14,835 nucleotides of DNA, from NCBI GenBank assembly GCA_031553415.1, contig JAVBLO010000114.1:1-14835 (forward strand). Reading direction: 5' to 3'. This DNA is from JAIRVZ01 sp031553415. Lineage in GTDB: Bacteria; Bacteroidota; Bacteroidia; Bacteroidales; Azobacteroidaceae. The stretch's first letter is position 1; each line of letters begins with the position of its first letter. The notes beneath the pieces are model-generated. The model worked only from the letters and a program-made list of their open reading frames with translations. It did no database searches and had not been told where the DNA came from. A program made the translations under genes and the position numbers. Of this stretch, positions 1-6,905 are shown in pieces.

Positions 1-1
1 G

Positions 2-73
2 GTTACTAAAGGTAGCGACTTTGATCCCCAGTTGGTTGAGGCTATACCTCACAAGTGTCATATCAACCACTAG
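2..73 (+). CDS. possible 3' end of a gene cut by the window edge
   Basis: An open frame enters from the left edge and stops at TAG (71-73), giving 23 codons. The short run FDPQLVEA preceded by KGS resembles the last helix of HD-GYP or HD-type response-regulator phosphodiesterases, which often end near a G-x-x-FDP-x-LV motif. That likeness is from memory and rests on few residues. The frame could equally be chance, since a 23-codon open run is not rare. Nothing upstream is visible to decide it. Confidence 0.22.
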   Translation, partial: VTKGSDFDPQLVEAIPHKCHINH

Positions 74-378
74 TGGTATAAGATCAATGTTACTCTAACG
101 ATACATAAAATTGTTCTTAAGAAAATTTAAACAGGCTCTAATAAGTAGGTGGACTATTTCAAAAAAAGAAAAAGGAAGGAGGGCATGTGAACCTCTTCCC
201 TTTGTTCCCTATAATTCAATAAATTAGAATTTTTGTTTTTTGTTGCAGGATAAACTGGAAAACGAAAATTTTCATGTTTTCATTTTTCAGTGCTTTCGGC
301 AATAGATGCTTACTCAAAAAAGTGGCAGACGGGTAACTAATAGTTCTTGAAAAGGATATCTTTCATGATTCTTTATTT
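74..378. other. non-coding gap between left-edge fragment and ATPase gene
   Basis: I see no convincing gene on either strand here. The stretch is AT-rich and holds one terminator-like hairpin (161-203) belonging to the minus-strand ATPase gene. Short start-to-stop runs exist but none exceeds about 20 codons or resembles a protein I know. Confidence 0.6.
161..203 (-). terminator. probable intrinsic terminator of the DUF4143 ATPase gene
   Basis: Read on the minus strand, an imperfect GC-containing stem (GGGAAGAGG against CCTCCTTCC, with bulges) with a loop of about 9 bases is followed by a U-tract broken only by one C. This is the orientation expected for a gene ending at 379. It lies about 175 bases beyond that stop codon, so the transcript would have a long 3' tail. 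Confidence 0.5.
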
Positions 379-1707
379 TTATTTTCCAATCCGTGAAGCC
401 GTATAGAGCGGATAAACTTTTATATTTTGGTATGTTCCGAAATTTTCCATAGAACAACGGATGCCGTATGAATATTCCTTTTCGGATAAAAATTGAAACA
501 TACTTTGCATAGAACCTTTCGTGCCCGCTTTTACTTCGACCGGAACAATATCAGTGTTGCATTGCACCACATAATCGACTTCGGCATTGCTGCCCGCTTT
601 TTCGCGCTGCCAATAGTGTAACAATATAGGACTGTTGCTTGGTGCTGATTTCAATAATTCCAAACCGACAAACAACTCTGCCAAAGCGCCTTTGTTTACT
701 TGTTCCAGACTTTCGGCAGTAAGCAGTTGTCCCAAATCCAACTTCAAAAAGCGTTGGTAAATTCCCGTATCGAATATCAAGTACTTGCGATGTTTCGTAT
801 TCATTTCGGCGGCTAACGGAAGTCCGTTTGCCGATGTATGTGTTACGGGGTAAACTATTCCTGCAAGTTCCAATAAGCCGACACTTTCTTTGATTTGCCA
901 GTGGTTGGAATCCTGCGATGCTTGAGAGTATGTAAATTTACCGCCTGTTTGATGAATCACGGATGCAAAGACTTCGCGTAAACGGGACGAAGGTACTCGT
1001 GCCTTATATTTGGAAAAGTCGTCATATAAGGAAAATGTAAGGTCATCCAAAACTTTTTGACATTCGAGCAACGTCCCCCCTTGTGCATACATTGCAACCA
1101 CTTCAGGCATTCCGCCAATAAGTATGAAACGAATAAGTTCTTGTTTACACTTGTTATGTACCGCATCTGAAAGCGGTTTCTCCGGTGAGGCCTTTTGTAT
1201 GGCATCGGCAAGTAGATTCATTCCCATTGCCCGTAAATACTCGTCGAATGAAAATGGGTACAAAAATAGCGAACGGATTCTGCCTACCCCGAAAGAGGGC
1301 AATTCTTCCAATGCAAATTCCAATAATGAACCTGCTGCAATAATATGTTGTTCGGGATAATCTTCATAAAAGAAACGCAGTGAAGAAATTGCCGGAATGC
1401 AGGATTGAATTTCATCCAAAAACAATAAAGTCTTCCCCGGAATAATAGGTATATCGTATATAAGCGATAATTCATCGCATATCTGTTTAGGGTCGGAACT
1501 TCTTTCAAATACAGCCTTAGCACTCTCACTACCCTTTGTCTCAAAGTTGATTTCCAAAAAAGAATCAAACTGTTTCCCCAATTCTTTTACTGTCGAGGAT
1601 TTTCCGACCTGACGCGCTCCGCGCAGCAACAAGGGTTTATGTTTGGCAGCCTTTTTCCACTCTATCAATTCTTGGTCGATAGCCCGACTTAAATACTTTG
1701 TACTCAT
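379..1707 (-). CDS. AAA_14 / DUF4143 family ATPase
   Basis: A 442-residue P-loop ATPase of the AAA_14 plus DUF4143 type, a family of full usual length whose cellular role is not established. Walker A is GARQVGKS (30-37), Walker B is TLLFLDEIQ (93-101), a sensor-like segment IIAAGSLLEF follows (122-131), then the conserved RSLFLYPFSFDEYL (145-158). The C-terminal DUF4143 half (roughly 200-440) ends with AEVDYVV and VPVEVKAG near 373-394, a D...ExK arrangement like the PD-(D/E)XK nuclease fold. ATG at 1705-1707 is the natural start, placing Walker A about 30 residues in as is usual. It stands alone, minus strand, downstream of tRNA-Ser. Such genes are scattered and variably present among Bacteroidales, so it is probably an accessory gene. 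Family assignment is firm; function is unknown. Confidence 0.93.
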   Translation of the reverse strand: MSTKYLSRAIDQELIEWKKAAKHKPLLLRGARQVGKSSTVKELGKQFDSFLEINFETKGSESAKAVFERSSDPKQICDELSLIYDIPIIPGKTLLFLDEIQSCIPAISSLRFFYEDYPEQHIIAAGSLLEFALEELPSFGVGRIRSLFLYPFSFDEYLRAMGMNLLADAIQKASPEKPLSDAVHNKCKQELIRFILIGGMPEVVAMYAQGGTLLECQKVLDDLTFSLYDDFSKYKARVPSSRLREVFASVIHQTGGKFTYSQASQDSNHWQIKESVGLLELAGIVYPVTHTSANGLPLAAEMNTKHRKYLIFDTGIYQRFLKLDLGQLLTAESLEQVNKGALAELFVGLELLKSAPSNSPILLHYWQREKAGSNAEVDYVVQCNTDIVPVEVKAGTKGSMQSMFQFLSEKEYSYGIRCSMENFGTYQNIKVYPLYTASRIGK

Positions 1708-1740
1708 GGATAATCTGAATTACGATTACTGTTCATGCTG

Positions 1741-1748
1741 CAAAAATA
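1741..1748 (-). promoter_or_regulatory. candidate -7 element for the DUF4143 ATPase gene
   Basis: On the minus strand these bases read TATTTTTG, matching the Bacteroidetes -7 consensus TAnnTTTG, 33 bases before the ATG. No TTTG -33 element sits at the usual distance, and the region is AT-rich, so a chance match is quite possible. Confidence 0.3.
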
Positions 1749-1848
1749 ATCTATTTTTCAAAATAAAGAGGCTATATTTAGATTTATTTTTATTTTTAAT
1801 ACTCAATTCAAATCTAAAAACTGCATTTTTCAGATTCAATAGAGTTAA

Positions 1849-1881
1849 ACAGTAGGTTACGATTTAGGTTACGAATACTGT
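1849..1881. repeat. small direct repeat inside an inverted repeat
   Basis: Two exact copies of AGGTTACGA (1854-1862 and 1866-1874), 12 bases apart, lie between inverted arms ACAGTA (1849-1854) and TACTGT (1876-1881). The layout resembles a small protein-binding site. It is more than 140 bases upstream of the ATPase start and beyond the terminator of the tRNA, so what it would serve is unclear. Confidence 0.3.
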
Positions 1882-1930
1882 CCATTTTTGGCATTATCTT
1901 GGCTTTTTACCCTGCCACCTAAAAAAGAAA

Positions 1931-1963
1931 AAGTCCCGCAAAATCATTGATTCTGTAGGACTT
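1931..1963 (-). terminator. intrinsic terminator of tRNA-Ser
   Basis: On the minus strand AAGTCC pairs with GGACTT, with a further inner pairing of GAATC with GATT, and the stem runs straight into a U-rich tract (1930-1921 read in reverse). It begins about 36 bases beyond the tRNA 3' end, the right place and strand for its terminator. Confidence 0.65.
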
Positions 1964-1998
1964 GTCTTGCATTTGTCGCCATTTGGCTAAGATTTTTG

Positions 1999-2085
1999 CG
2001 GAAGCGGGGGGATTCGAACCCCCGGTACAGTTACCCGTACGTCAGTTTAGCAAACTGGTGGTTTCAGCCACTCACCCACACTTCC
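1999..2085 (-). tRNA. tRNA-Ser, anticodon GCU
   Basis: The reverse complement folds as a class II tRNA of 87 bases. The acceptor stem pairs GGAAGTG with CGCTTCC (one G-U pair), with discriminator G. The anticodon stem CAGT/ACTG closes the loop TTGCTAA, giving anticodon GCT (reads AGU/AGC serine codons). A long variable arm follows (GTACGG/TGTACC-type pairing), as expected for serine. The T arm carries GTTCGAATC between GGGGG and CCCCC. CCA is not encoded (the next bases are CAAAAA). A promoter and a terminator flank it on the same strand, so it is transcribed alone. Confidence 0.97.
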
Positions 2086-2124
2086 AAGACTCTTCTTGAT
2101 CTTCGTTTTTTGCAAACGGCGGTG

Positions 2125-2156
2125 CAAATATAGAAGATTCTTTTGAACTTATCAAA
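2125..2156 (-). promoter_or_regulatory. Bacteroidetes-type promoter of tRNA-Ser
   Basis: On the minus strand TTTG (2153-2156) and TATATTTG (2125-2132) match the -33 and -7 elements (TTTG and TAnnTTTG) with 20 bases between them, the expected spacing. The -7 element ends 39 bases before the mature tRNA 5' end, leaving a short leader to be processed. Confidence 0.75.
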
Positions 2157-2176
2157 GTTTTCAATGACTATTTTTT

Positions 2177-2184
2177 TAACTTTG
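2177..2184 (+). promoter_or_regulatory. -7 element of the mltG promoter
   Basis: TAACTTTG matches TAnnTTTG on the plus strand 44 bases before the mltG ATG. The -33 element is weak: only a TTTT run (2158-2161) at a short 15-base spacing. It is the only such match directly ahead of the four-gene unit and lies back to back with the tRNA promoter. Confidence 0.6.
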
Positions 2185-2228
2185 CACAAAATAGGATAAA
2201 GAATTCCAAGCAAACGAAAGAATCAGGA

Positions 2229-3260
2229 ATGAAAAATAAAAAAAGAAACCGGATTATCGCTATCATATCTCTTGTTTTGATTATTGCAATCACAGGTGGG
2301 CTTATCTATAAAAAATATTTTTCACCGTTTTTTGACATCAGGAAAACCGTATATGTATATGTGAATGAAAATAAAGACTATAACGATTTATTATCACAAT
2401 TACAGTCTGTTGCACACATCAAAGATATAAATACTTTCGACCATATTGCCAAAGCTATGAAATATCCTGAAAAAATGAACACGGGACGGTATGCTGTTAC
2501 TCCTGATATGACATGCAGGCACTTGATACAAAACCTTATAAACGGAAACCAAACACCTTGCCGCATTACTTTCAACAACATCAGGTTAAAGGAAGATTTT
2601 GCAAAACGTATCGATGAACAACTGATGTTTGGCGAAGGAAGATTATACCAACAATTAAACGATTCTACTATTTGTGCCCTATCCGGATTCGACACGAGCA
2701 CTATTCTCTGTATGTTTATTCCCAATACTTATGAAATGTATTGGAACATTCCGGTTGATAAGTTCATGAAAAAAATGAAATCGGAATATGATAAATTCTG
2801 GACTCCGGAACGAATCGAAAAAGCGCAGGAAATACCATTAACACCTGCACAAGTATCCATTCTGGCATCTATCGTAGAAGAAGAAACGGCTGCAGGTTCG
2901 GAATATTCAACAGTTGCCGGATTATACATCAACCGCTTGAAACGAAACATGTTACTACAGGCCGACCCCACAGTAAAATTTGCAGTTGGTGATTTTTCGC
3001 TTAAAAGAATATTATTTATTCATCTTGAAACAGATTCTCCTTATAATACATATAAAAATACAGGCTTGCCTCCCGGTCCCATTCGCATTCCTTCTATCCG
3101 TTGTATAGATGCTGTCTTGAATTATGAAAAACATGAGTATATTTACATGTGTGCCAAAGAAGATTTTTCGGGCAAACATAATTTTGCGACGACCCTGTCA
3201 GAACACAATTCCAATGCGGCTAAATACCGGGCAGCATTAAACAGGAACAATATCAGATAG
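2229..3260 (+). CDS. mltG: endolytic murein transglycosylase MltG (YceG-like)
   Basis: MltG is an inner-membrane enzyme that cleaves nascent glycan strands inside the chain, leaving 1,6-anhydro-MurNAc ends, and so limits peptidoglycan strand length. The 343 residues are normal for Bacteroidetes homologues. One N-terminal membrane segment spans about residues 9-27 after a basic start (KNKKRNR). The catalytic YceG domain holds the hallmark ASIVEEET (213-220), whose glutamate corresponds to the catalytic Glu, then YINRLKRNMLLQADPTV (233-249), NTGLPPGPI (277-285) and the closing FSGKHNFATTLSEH (313-326). ATG at 2229 puts the basic residues before the membrane segment. It is first in the plus-strand unit: the next gene starts 6 bases after its stop. 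Identification is secure; its link to the glycosyltransferases downstream is by position only. Confidence 0.96.
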   Translation: MKNKKRNRIIAIISLVLIIAITGGLIYKKYFSPFFDIRKTVYVYVNENKDYNDLLSQLQSVAHIKDINTFDHIAKAMKYPEKMNTGRYAVTPDMTCRHLIQNLINGNQTPCRITFNNIRLKEDFAKRIDEQLMFGEGRLYQQLNDSTICALSGFDTSTILCMFIPNTYEMYWNIPVDKFMKKMKSEYDKFWTPERIEKAQEIPLTPAQVSILASIVEEETAAGSEYSTVAGLYINRLKRNMLLQADPTVKFAVGDFSLKRILFIHLETDSPYNTYKNTGLPPGPIRIPSIRCIDAVLNYEKHEYIYMCAKEDFSGKHNFATTLSEHNSNAAKYRAALNRNNIR

Positions 3261-3266
3261 AAAAAC

Positions 3267-4001
3267 ATGAGTATAAGAAAATACAATTTTGCCATTATCG
3301 TGCCAATGGCTAATGAATCGGATAGCTTCACTTTGTTCACCGGTGAATTGAAAAAAACATTGGATTTCCTGGATTCAGGGACTGCTTATATGGTAGTCGA
3401 CAATGCCAGCAAAGATAACACCCTGGATTTATGCCATTCATTATCTTCCGAAGACAAAAGATTTATTACTGTTTGGGCGCCTGAAAATAAGAATGTCGTG
3501 GATGCTTATATCCGCGGTTATAAAGAAGCTGTTTCCCACCATGATTTTATTATTGAAATGGATGCCGGATTATCGCACGATCCCGCTGCGCTGCCTATGT
3601 TCCTGCGTGTTTTAAATGAAGGCAACGAATGCGCTTTCGGAAGCAGGTTTATCAATGGAGGTTCTATCTGGCAATCATCACTTTACAGGACATTTCTATC
3701 TAAAACAGGAACCATTCTGTCTAACATATTATTAGGTACAGGGATGAAAGATATGACATCCGGTTATCAGGGCTTCCATGCTGAAGTTGTGAGGGATTTA
3801 CTCAATTATCAATTGTTGTCGAAAGCACATTTCTATCAAACAGAAGTACGATACCTGATGCGGAAACGCCGTTTTATGGAAATACCCATTCATTACAGGG
3901 CTCCTTCTCCAAGTGTTTCGAAAAAAGCGATTCTGAATTCTATTAATGTTTTGTTTCATTATTTTTTCAACCGGCTTCGTTTCCGGTCTAAAGCGATTTA
4001 A
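3267..4001 (+). CDS. GT2-family glycosyltransferase, polyprenyl-phosphate sugar synthase (DPM1) type
   Basis: A 244-residue cytosolic GT-A fold glycosyltransferase. Enzymes of this branch move a sugar from a nucleotide donor to a polyprenyl phosphate carrier. Visible motifs: VPMANES (12-18), VDNASKDNT (44-52), the donor/metal site EMDAGLSHDP (97-106), FGSRFINGG (124-132) and DMTSGYQGF (162-170). The last two match DPM1-like proteins. There are no C-terminal membrane helices, so it resembles the short soluble or peripheral form. One oddity: DPM1 enzymes usually read DAD at the metal site, whereas here it is DAG (99-101), so the second acidic residue is missing. It sits 6 bases after mltG and 2 bases before the DUF288 gene, so the three are almost surely co-transcribed. 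The sugar and acceptor cannot be told from sequence; another GT2 role is possible. Confidence 0.85.
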   Translation: MSIRKYNFAIIVPMANESDSFTLFTGELKKTLDFLDSGTAYMVVDNASKDNTLDLCHSLSSEDKRFITVWAPENKNVVDAYIRGYKEAVSHHDFIIEMDAGLSHDPAALPMFLRVLNEGNECAFGSRFINGGSIWQSSLYRTFLSKTGTILSNILLGTGMKDMTSGYQGFHAEVVRDLLNYQLLSKAHFYQTEVRYLMRKRRFMEIPIHYRAPSPSVSKKAILNSINVLFHYFFNRLRFRSKAI

Positions 4002-4003
4002 TC

Positions 4004-5008
4004 ATGGAATATAAAAGTAGTTTGGTAATAACTTCAATTGCCGGTCCTGATAATAAAGTGTTGCAGGAATTTGCCCAACAAGCCAAAGAAAATAACATTG
4101 GTTTTATTATAGTTGGAGATGTCAAATCACCTGCGGATTTTAAATTGCAAGGTTGTGATTTTTATTCCATTGAAAAACAGGAGGCTTCCGGATTTTCATT
4201 AGCCAAAGGATTGCCGAAAAATCATTACGCCCGTAAAAACATCGGTTACCTGCTGGCCATGCAATTAGGTTCTGATATAATCATCGAAACAGATGACGAT
4301 AATCTGCCATATGATACTTTTTGGAATAAACGGACAGAAACAGTTACTGCCGGATTATATCAAGATGAAAACTGGATAAATGTGTATAAGCTCTTTACAG
4401 AAAAAAATATCTGGCCAAGAGGATTTTCTTTGGAACATGCTCAAAAAAAGGTCTCAAAAAAATCAGCATTGTTATCTTGCAAATGCCCGGTACAACAAGG
4501 TTTGGCCGATGAAAATCCGGATGTCGATGCCATCTACCGTTTGGTAAAACCACTACCCGTATCATTCGAAAAATCAACTAACGCGGCTATCGGAAAAAAC
4601 AGTTGGTGCCCGTTCAACAGCCAAAACACAACATGGTTCAGGGAAGCATTTCCGCTGATGTATCTGCCTTCTTTTTGTAGTTTCCGCATGACAGATATCT
4701 GGCGCAGCTTTGTAGTACAGCGTATTTGCTGGGAAAACAACTGGAATATACTTTTCCATAATGCAACAGTCTGGCAGGCTCGTAACGCCCATAATCTGAT
4801 GCGTGACTTTTCAGACGAAATACAAGGTTACCTGCATAATAACACAATTGTGCAAAGATTAGAGCAATTGAATTTAAAACCGGGGAGTGAAAATATTCCT
4901 GAAAACCTCCTGACTTGCTACGATTTGTTTATTCAAATGAATCTTATAGACAAAGCTGAAATAAAATTAATCGAAGCATGGATAAGTGATTTATCCAATA
5001 TTAAATGA
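4004..5008 (+). CDS. DUF288 / STELLO-like putative glycosyltransferase
   Basis: A 334-residue protein with no signal peptide or membrane segment. The stretch NHYARKNIGYLLAMQLGSD (73-91) followed by IIIETDDDN (92-100) matches the core of the DUF288 family, whose best-known members are the plant Golgi STELLO proteins linked to cellulose synthase. ETDDDN has the acidic cluster expected for a metal-nucleotide site of a GT-A fold. A later conserved-looking segment, MTDIWRSFVVQRICWENNW, lies near 228-246. Bacterial members are widespread but, as far as I know, without a defined reaction. It begins 2 bases after the GT2 stop and ends 7 bases before the best start of the membrane protein, so it acts in the same pathway if the unit is functional. 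The family call comes from motif recall, without an alignment. Confidence 0.72.
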   Translation: MEYKSSLVITSIAGPDNKVLQEFAQQAKENNIGFIIVGDVKSPADFKLQGCDFYSIEKQEASGFSLAKGLPKNHYARKNIGYLLAMQLGSDIIIETDDDNLPYDTFWNKRTETVTAGLYQDENWINVYKLFTEKNIWPRGFSLEHAQKKVSKKSALLSCKCPVQQGLADENPDVDAIYRLVKPLPVSFEKSTNAAIGKNSWCPFNSQNTTWFREAFPLMYLPSFCSFRMTDIWRSFVVQRICWENNWNILFHNATVWQARNAHNLMRDFSDEIQGYLHNNTIVQRLEQLNLKPGSENIPENLLTCYDLFIQMNLIDKAEIKLIEAWISDLSNIK

Positions 5009-5015
5009 CATTATT

Positions 5016-6851
5016 ATGAAAAAGAATGCTCACCCAAACAAAACAGCAAAGGGGAAAACCTCAACATCCTCTACTATTACAACAAAAAATAAAAATTTCC
5101 CTTTTTTAGTTTCAGGCATCTTTTTTATTTTAATTCATGCCTGGCTAACATTTGATTCAAATGTAGAAAGAGGATGGGGATTGAATTTTGTACGCTTTTT
5201 CGATTGGAAAGCCATTGTCTTTTTCTATATAATACTTATTGCTGCTATCGTCCCGCCTATAAATAAAATGATAGCGGATGTAGTTACATCCCTCAGTAAA
5301 GAGAAATTCATTGCTTTTATACAAAAACATAAAGTTATTTTCTTTATCCTCATTGCTATTGCATCAGGTTTTATATTTCATAAATTGCAAATAAAATATA
5401 CGTTTTTAGGCGATTTGGATATACGGGCCAAACAAATTGAAAAAGGAGAAATGATGGACGATGAATTTCTCACAATGCAAATGTTCAAATACCTGTATAT
5501 TTTCCTGCATGGTAAACTCGGTTGGACAGGAGTTCAGGTTGTCCGTACTTTTTCGTACATTTCAGGAGCATTATTCATTTTAACCTCTTTATTCACTGCC
5601 CATGCAATCGGAAAAAATTTCCTGCAAAAATCAGCTTATTTTATCATATCTACTTTGTCGTTGGCCGCACTAATGCAGTTTTGCGGATACTTGGAAATAT
5701 ATGCAATGGCACTGTTGCTTTTACAAGTTTACATCTGCCTGTGTATTCTACATTTACAAGGGAAAGTAAATATAATATTTCCCATATTAACACTTGTTGT
5801 TGGCGTCGCAGCACACTTGATGTTAATCGGGCTGCTTCCTTCATTAATCTTCCTTATTTACAGGAGTCTGCTTTGGAAATATCCTTTTTTCAGGAAGAAA
5901 AGTACATTCTGGATACTTGCCATTGTTGCCGCACCATTCATTTACTATGCATTCGACAAAGTGGCTCCACGGGTGATGCTGCCTTTTTCTCCGGGAACAA
6001 AAGATTTCATGACTATGTTTTCGACGGCTCATTATAAAGAATTTTTCAATTCCCAATTGCTTGCCGGAGGATTTGTATTTATTGTCTGGTTTGTAACAAT
6101 ATTATTTTTCATTTTCAAGAAAATAAAATTCACGGCATTCCATTGGTTTTATTTAATAGCATCCCTCTCCATAACAGGATTATTGTTTATCTTTAATGCA
6201 GCCAGAGGAAGTGGAGACTGGGATATTTTCTCTTTTGGAGCAGTGGTAAATAATGCCATGACTGCATTTTTCTTATTAGATTTACATAATAGAGGAATCG
6301 TCAAAAATATCAAATATGGTATTTGTATGATATCTGTTTTTGCTATCATGCACACTTCATACTGGATTATCACTAATGATACAGATATATCTATCAAATG
6401 GTTAAAAAAAGCGATAGAAAAAGACCCGGCTAATTATTATAAAGGAAGTTTCAGTAATGAATCATTATTGGGAGCTGTATTTTCAGCCAATAACCTGAAT
6501 GAAGAGGCTTTATATTATCAAAAAAAGTCTTATCTGAAATATAAAAATGACCCGCGGACCGGCTATAACTATGCAGGCCAATTGCTTGGTGGTGATAAGG
6601 TACAGGAAGCGACAACCATATATGAAGATTTGGTAAATAATTTTCCATTGTATGCATTACCCTACCAGGCGCTTATCAATATTTATATGCAAACCCAAAA
6701 TTATCCAGCACTCTACACTTTACTCATGAAGATGCAAGTTGCATATAATCAAAGTCCGGAAGCTTTCACAAACCGTCTTCCACAAGAACAAATCAATGCC
6801 TATTTTGATATCTTAAAGCAATTGCAACAACAAATACAGCAACAACAATAA
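5016..6851 (+). CDS. polytopic membrane protein with C-terminal TPR domain, possible GT-C glycosyltransferase
   Basis: About 611 residues from ATG 5016. A GTG at 4986 would overlap the upstream gene by 23 bases; the ATG, 7 bases after the upstream stop and giving a basic MKK start, is preferred. A polar N-terminus is followed by some ten to twelve hydrophobic segments up to about residue 452, then a soluble tail (about 455-611) with helical TPR-like repeats, for example around ALYYQKKSYLKYKNDP and ATTIYEDLVNNFPLYA, ending in a glutamine-rich run. The first loop has acidic GDLDIRAKQIEKGE (132-145), reminiscent of the catalytic first loop of GT-C enzymes. CGYLEIYAM (223-231) and GDWDIFSF (400-407) also look like conserved motifs. 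GT-C enzymes take sugars from polyprenyl phosphates on the far side of the membrane, which fits the DPM1-like neighbour. I recognise no named family; the enzymatic role is inference. Confidence 0.7.
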   Translation: MKKNAHPNKTAKGKTSTSSTITTKNKNFPFLVSGIFFILIHAWLTFDSNVERGWGLNFVRFFDWKAIVFFYIILIAAIVPPINKMIADVVTSLSKEKFIAFIQKHKVIFFILIAIASGFIFHKLQIKYTFLGDLDIRAKQIEKGEMMDDEFLTMQMFKYLYIFLHGKLGWTGVQVVRTFSYISGALFILTSLFTAHAIGKNFLQKSAYFIISTLSLAALMQFCGYLEIYAMALLLLQVYICLCILHLQGKVNIIFPILTLVVGVAAHLMLIGLLPSLIFLIYRSLLWKYPFFRKKSTFWILAIVAAPFIYYAFDKVAPRVMLPFSPGTKDFMTMFSTAHYKEFFNSQLLAGGFVFIVWFVTILFFIFKKIKFTAFHWFYLIASLSITGLLFIFNAARGSGDWDIFSFGAVVNNAMTAFFLLDLHNRGIVKNIKYGICMISVFAIMHTSYWIITNDTDISIKWLKKAIEKDPANYYKGSFSNESLLGAVFSANNLNEEALYYQKKSYLKYKNDPRTGYNYAGQLLGGDKVQEATTIYEDLVNNFPLYALPYQALINIYMQTQNYPALYTLLMKMQVAYNQSPEAFTNRLPQEQINAYFDILKQLQQQIQQQQ

Positions 6852-6852
6852 A

Positions 6853-6886
6853 AAAGGAGCTGTCCCGCTTTTGGGACAGCTCCTTT
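6853..6886. terminator. bidirectional intrinsic terminator between convergent units
   Basis: Perfect 14-bp arms AAAGGAGCTGTCCC (6853-6866) and GGGACAGCTCCTTT (6873-6886) enclose a 6-base loop. The A-run on the left and T-run on the right give a U-tract in either direction. It begins just after the TPR gene stop (6849-6851) and lies 19 bases from the end of pckA, so it can stop both. Confidence 0.92.
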
Positions 6887-6905
6887 CCTTTCTTATATCA
6901 ATTGA

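Noticed and set aside
66..77. 12-bp perfect palindrome ACCACTAGTGGT at the left edge
   Set aside because: It overlaps the stop codon of the possible gene tail, has no loop and no repeat partner in the window. A single palindrome of this length can arise by chance.
1935..2001. CCGCAAAATC and GATTTTTGCGG as a possible attachment-site pair around the tRNA 3' end
   Set aside because: They are inverted, not direct, and imperfect. No direct duplicate of the tRNA 3' end occurs in the window, so there is no support for an att site.
4986..5015. GTG at 4986 as the start of the TPR membrane protein
   Set aside because: It would overlap the upstream gene by 23 bases and give a hydrophobic, non-basic start; ATG 5016 lies 7 bases after the upstream stop and gives a basic N-terminus, like the spacing elsewhere in the unit.
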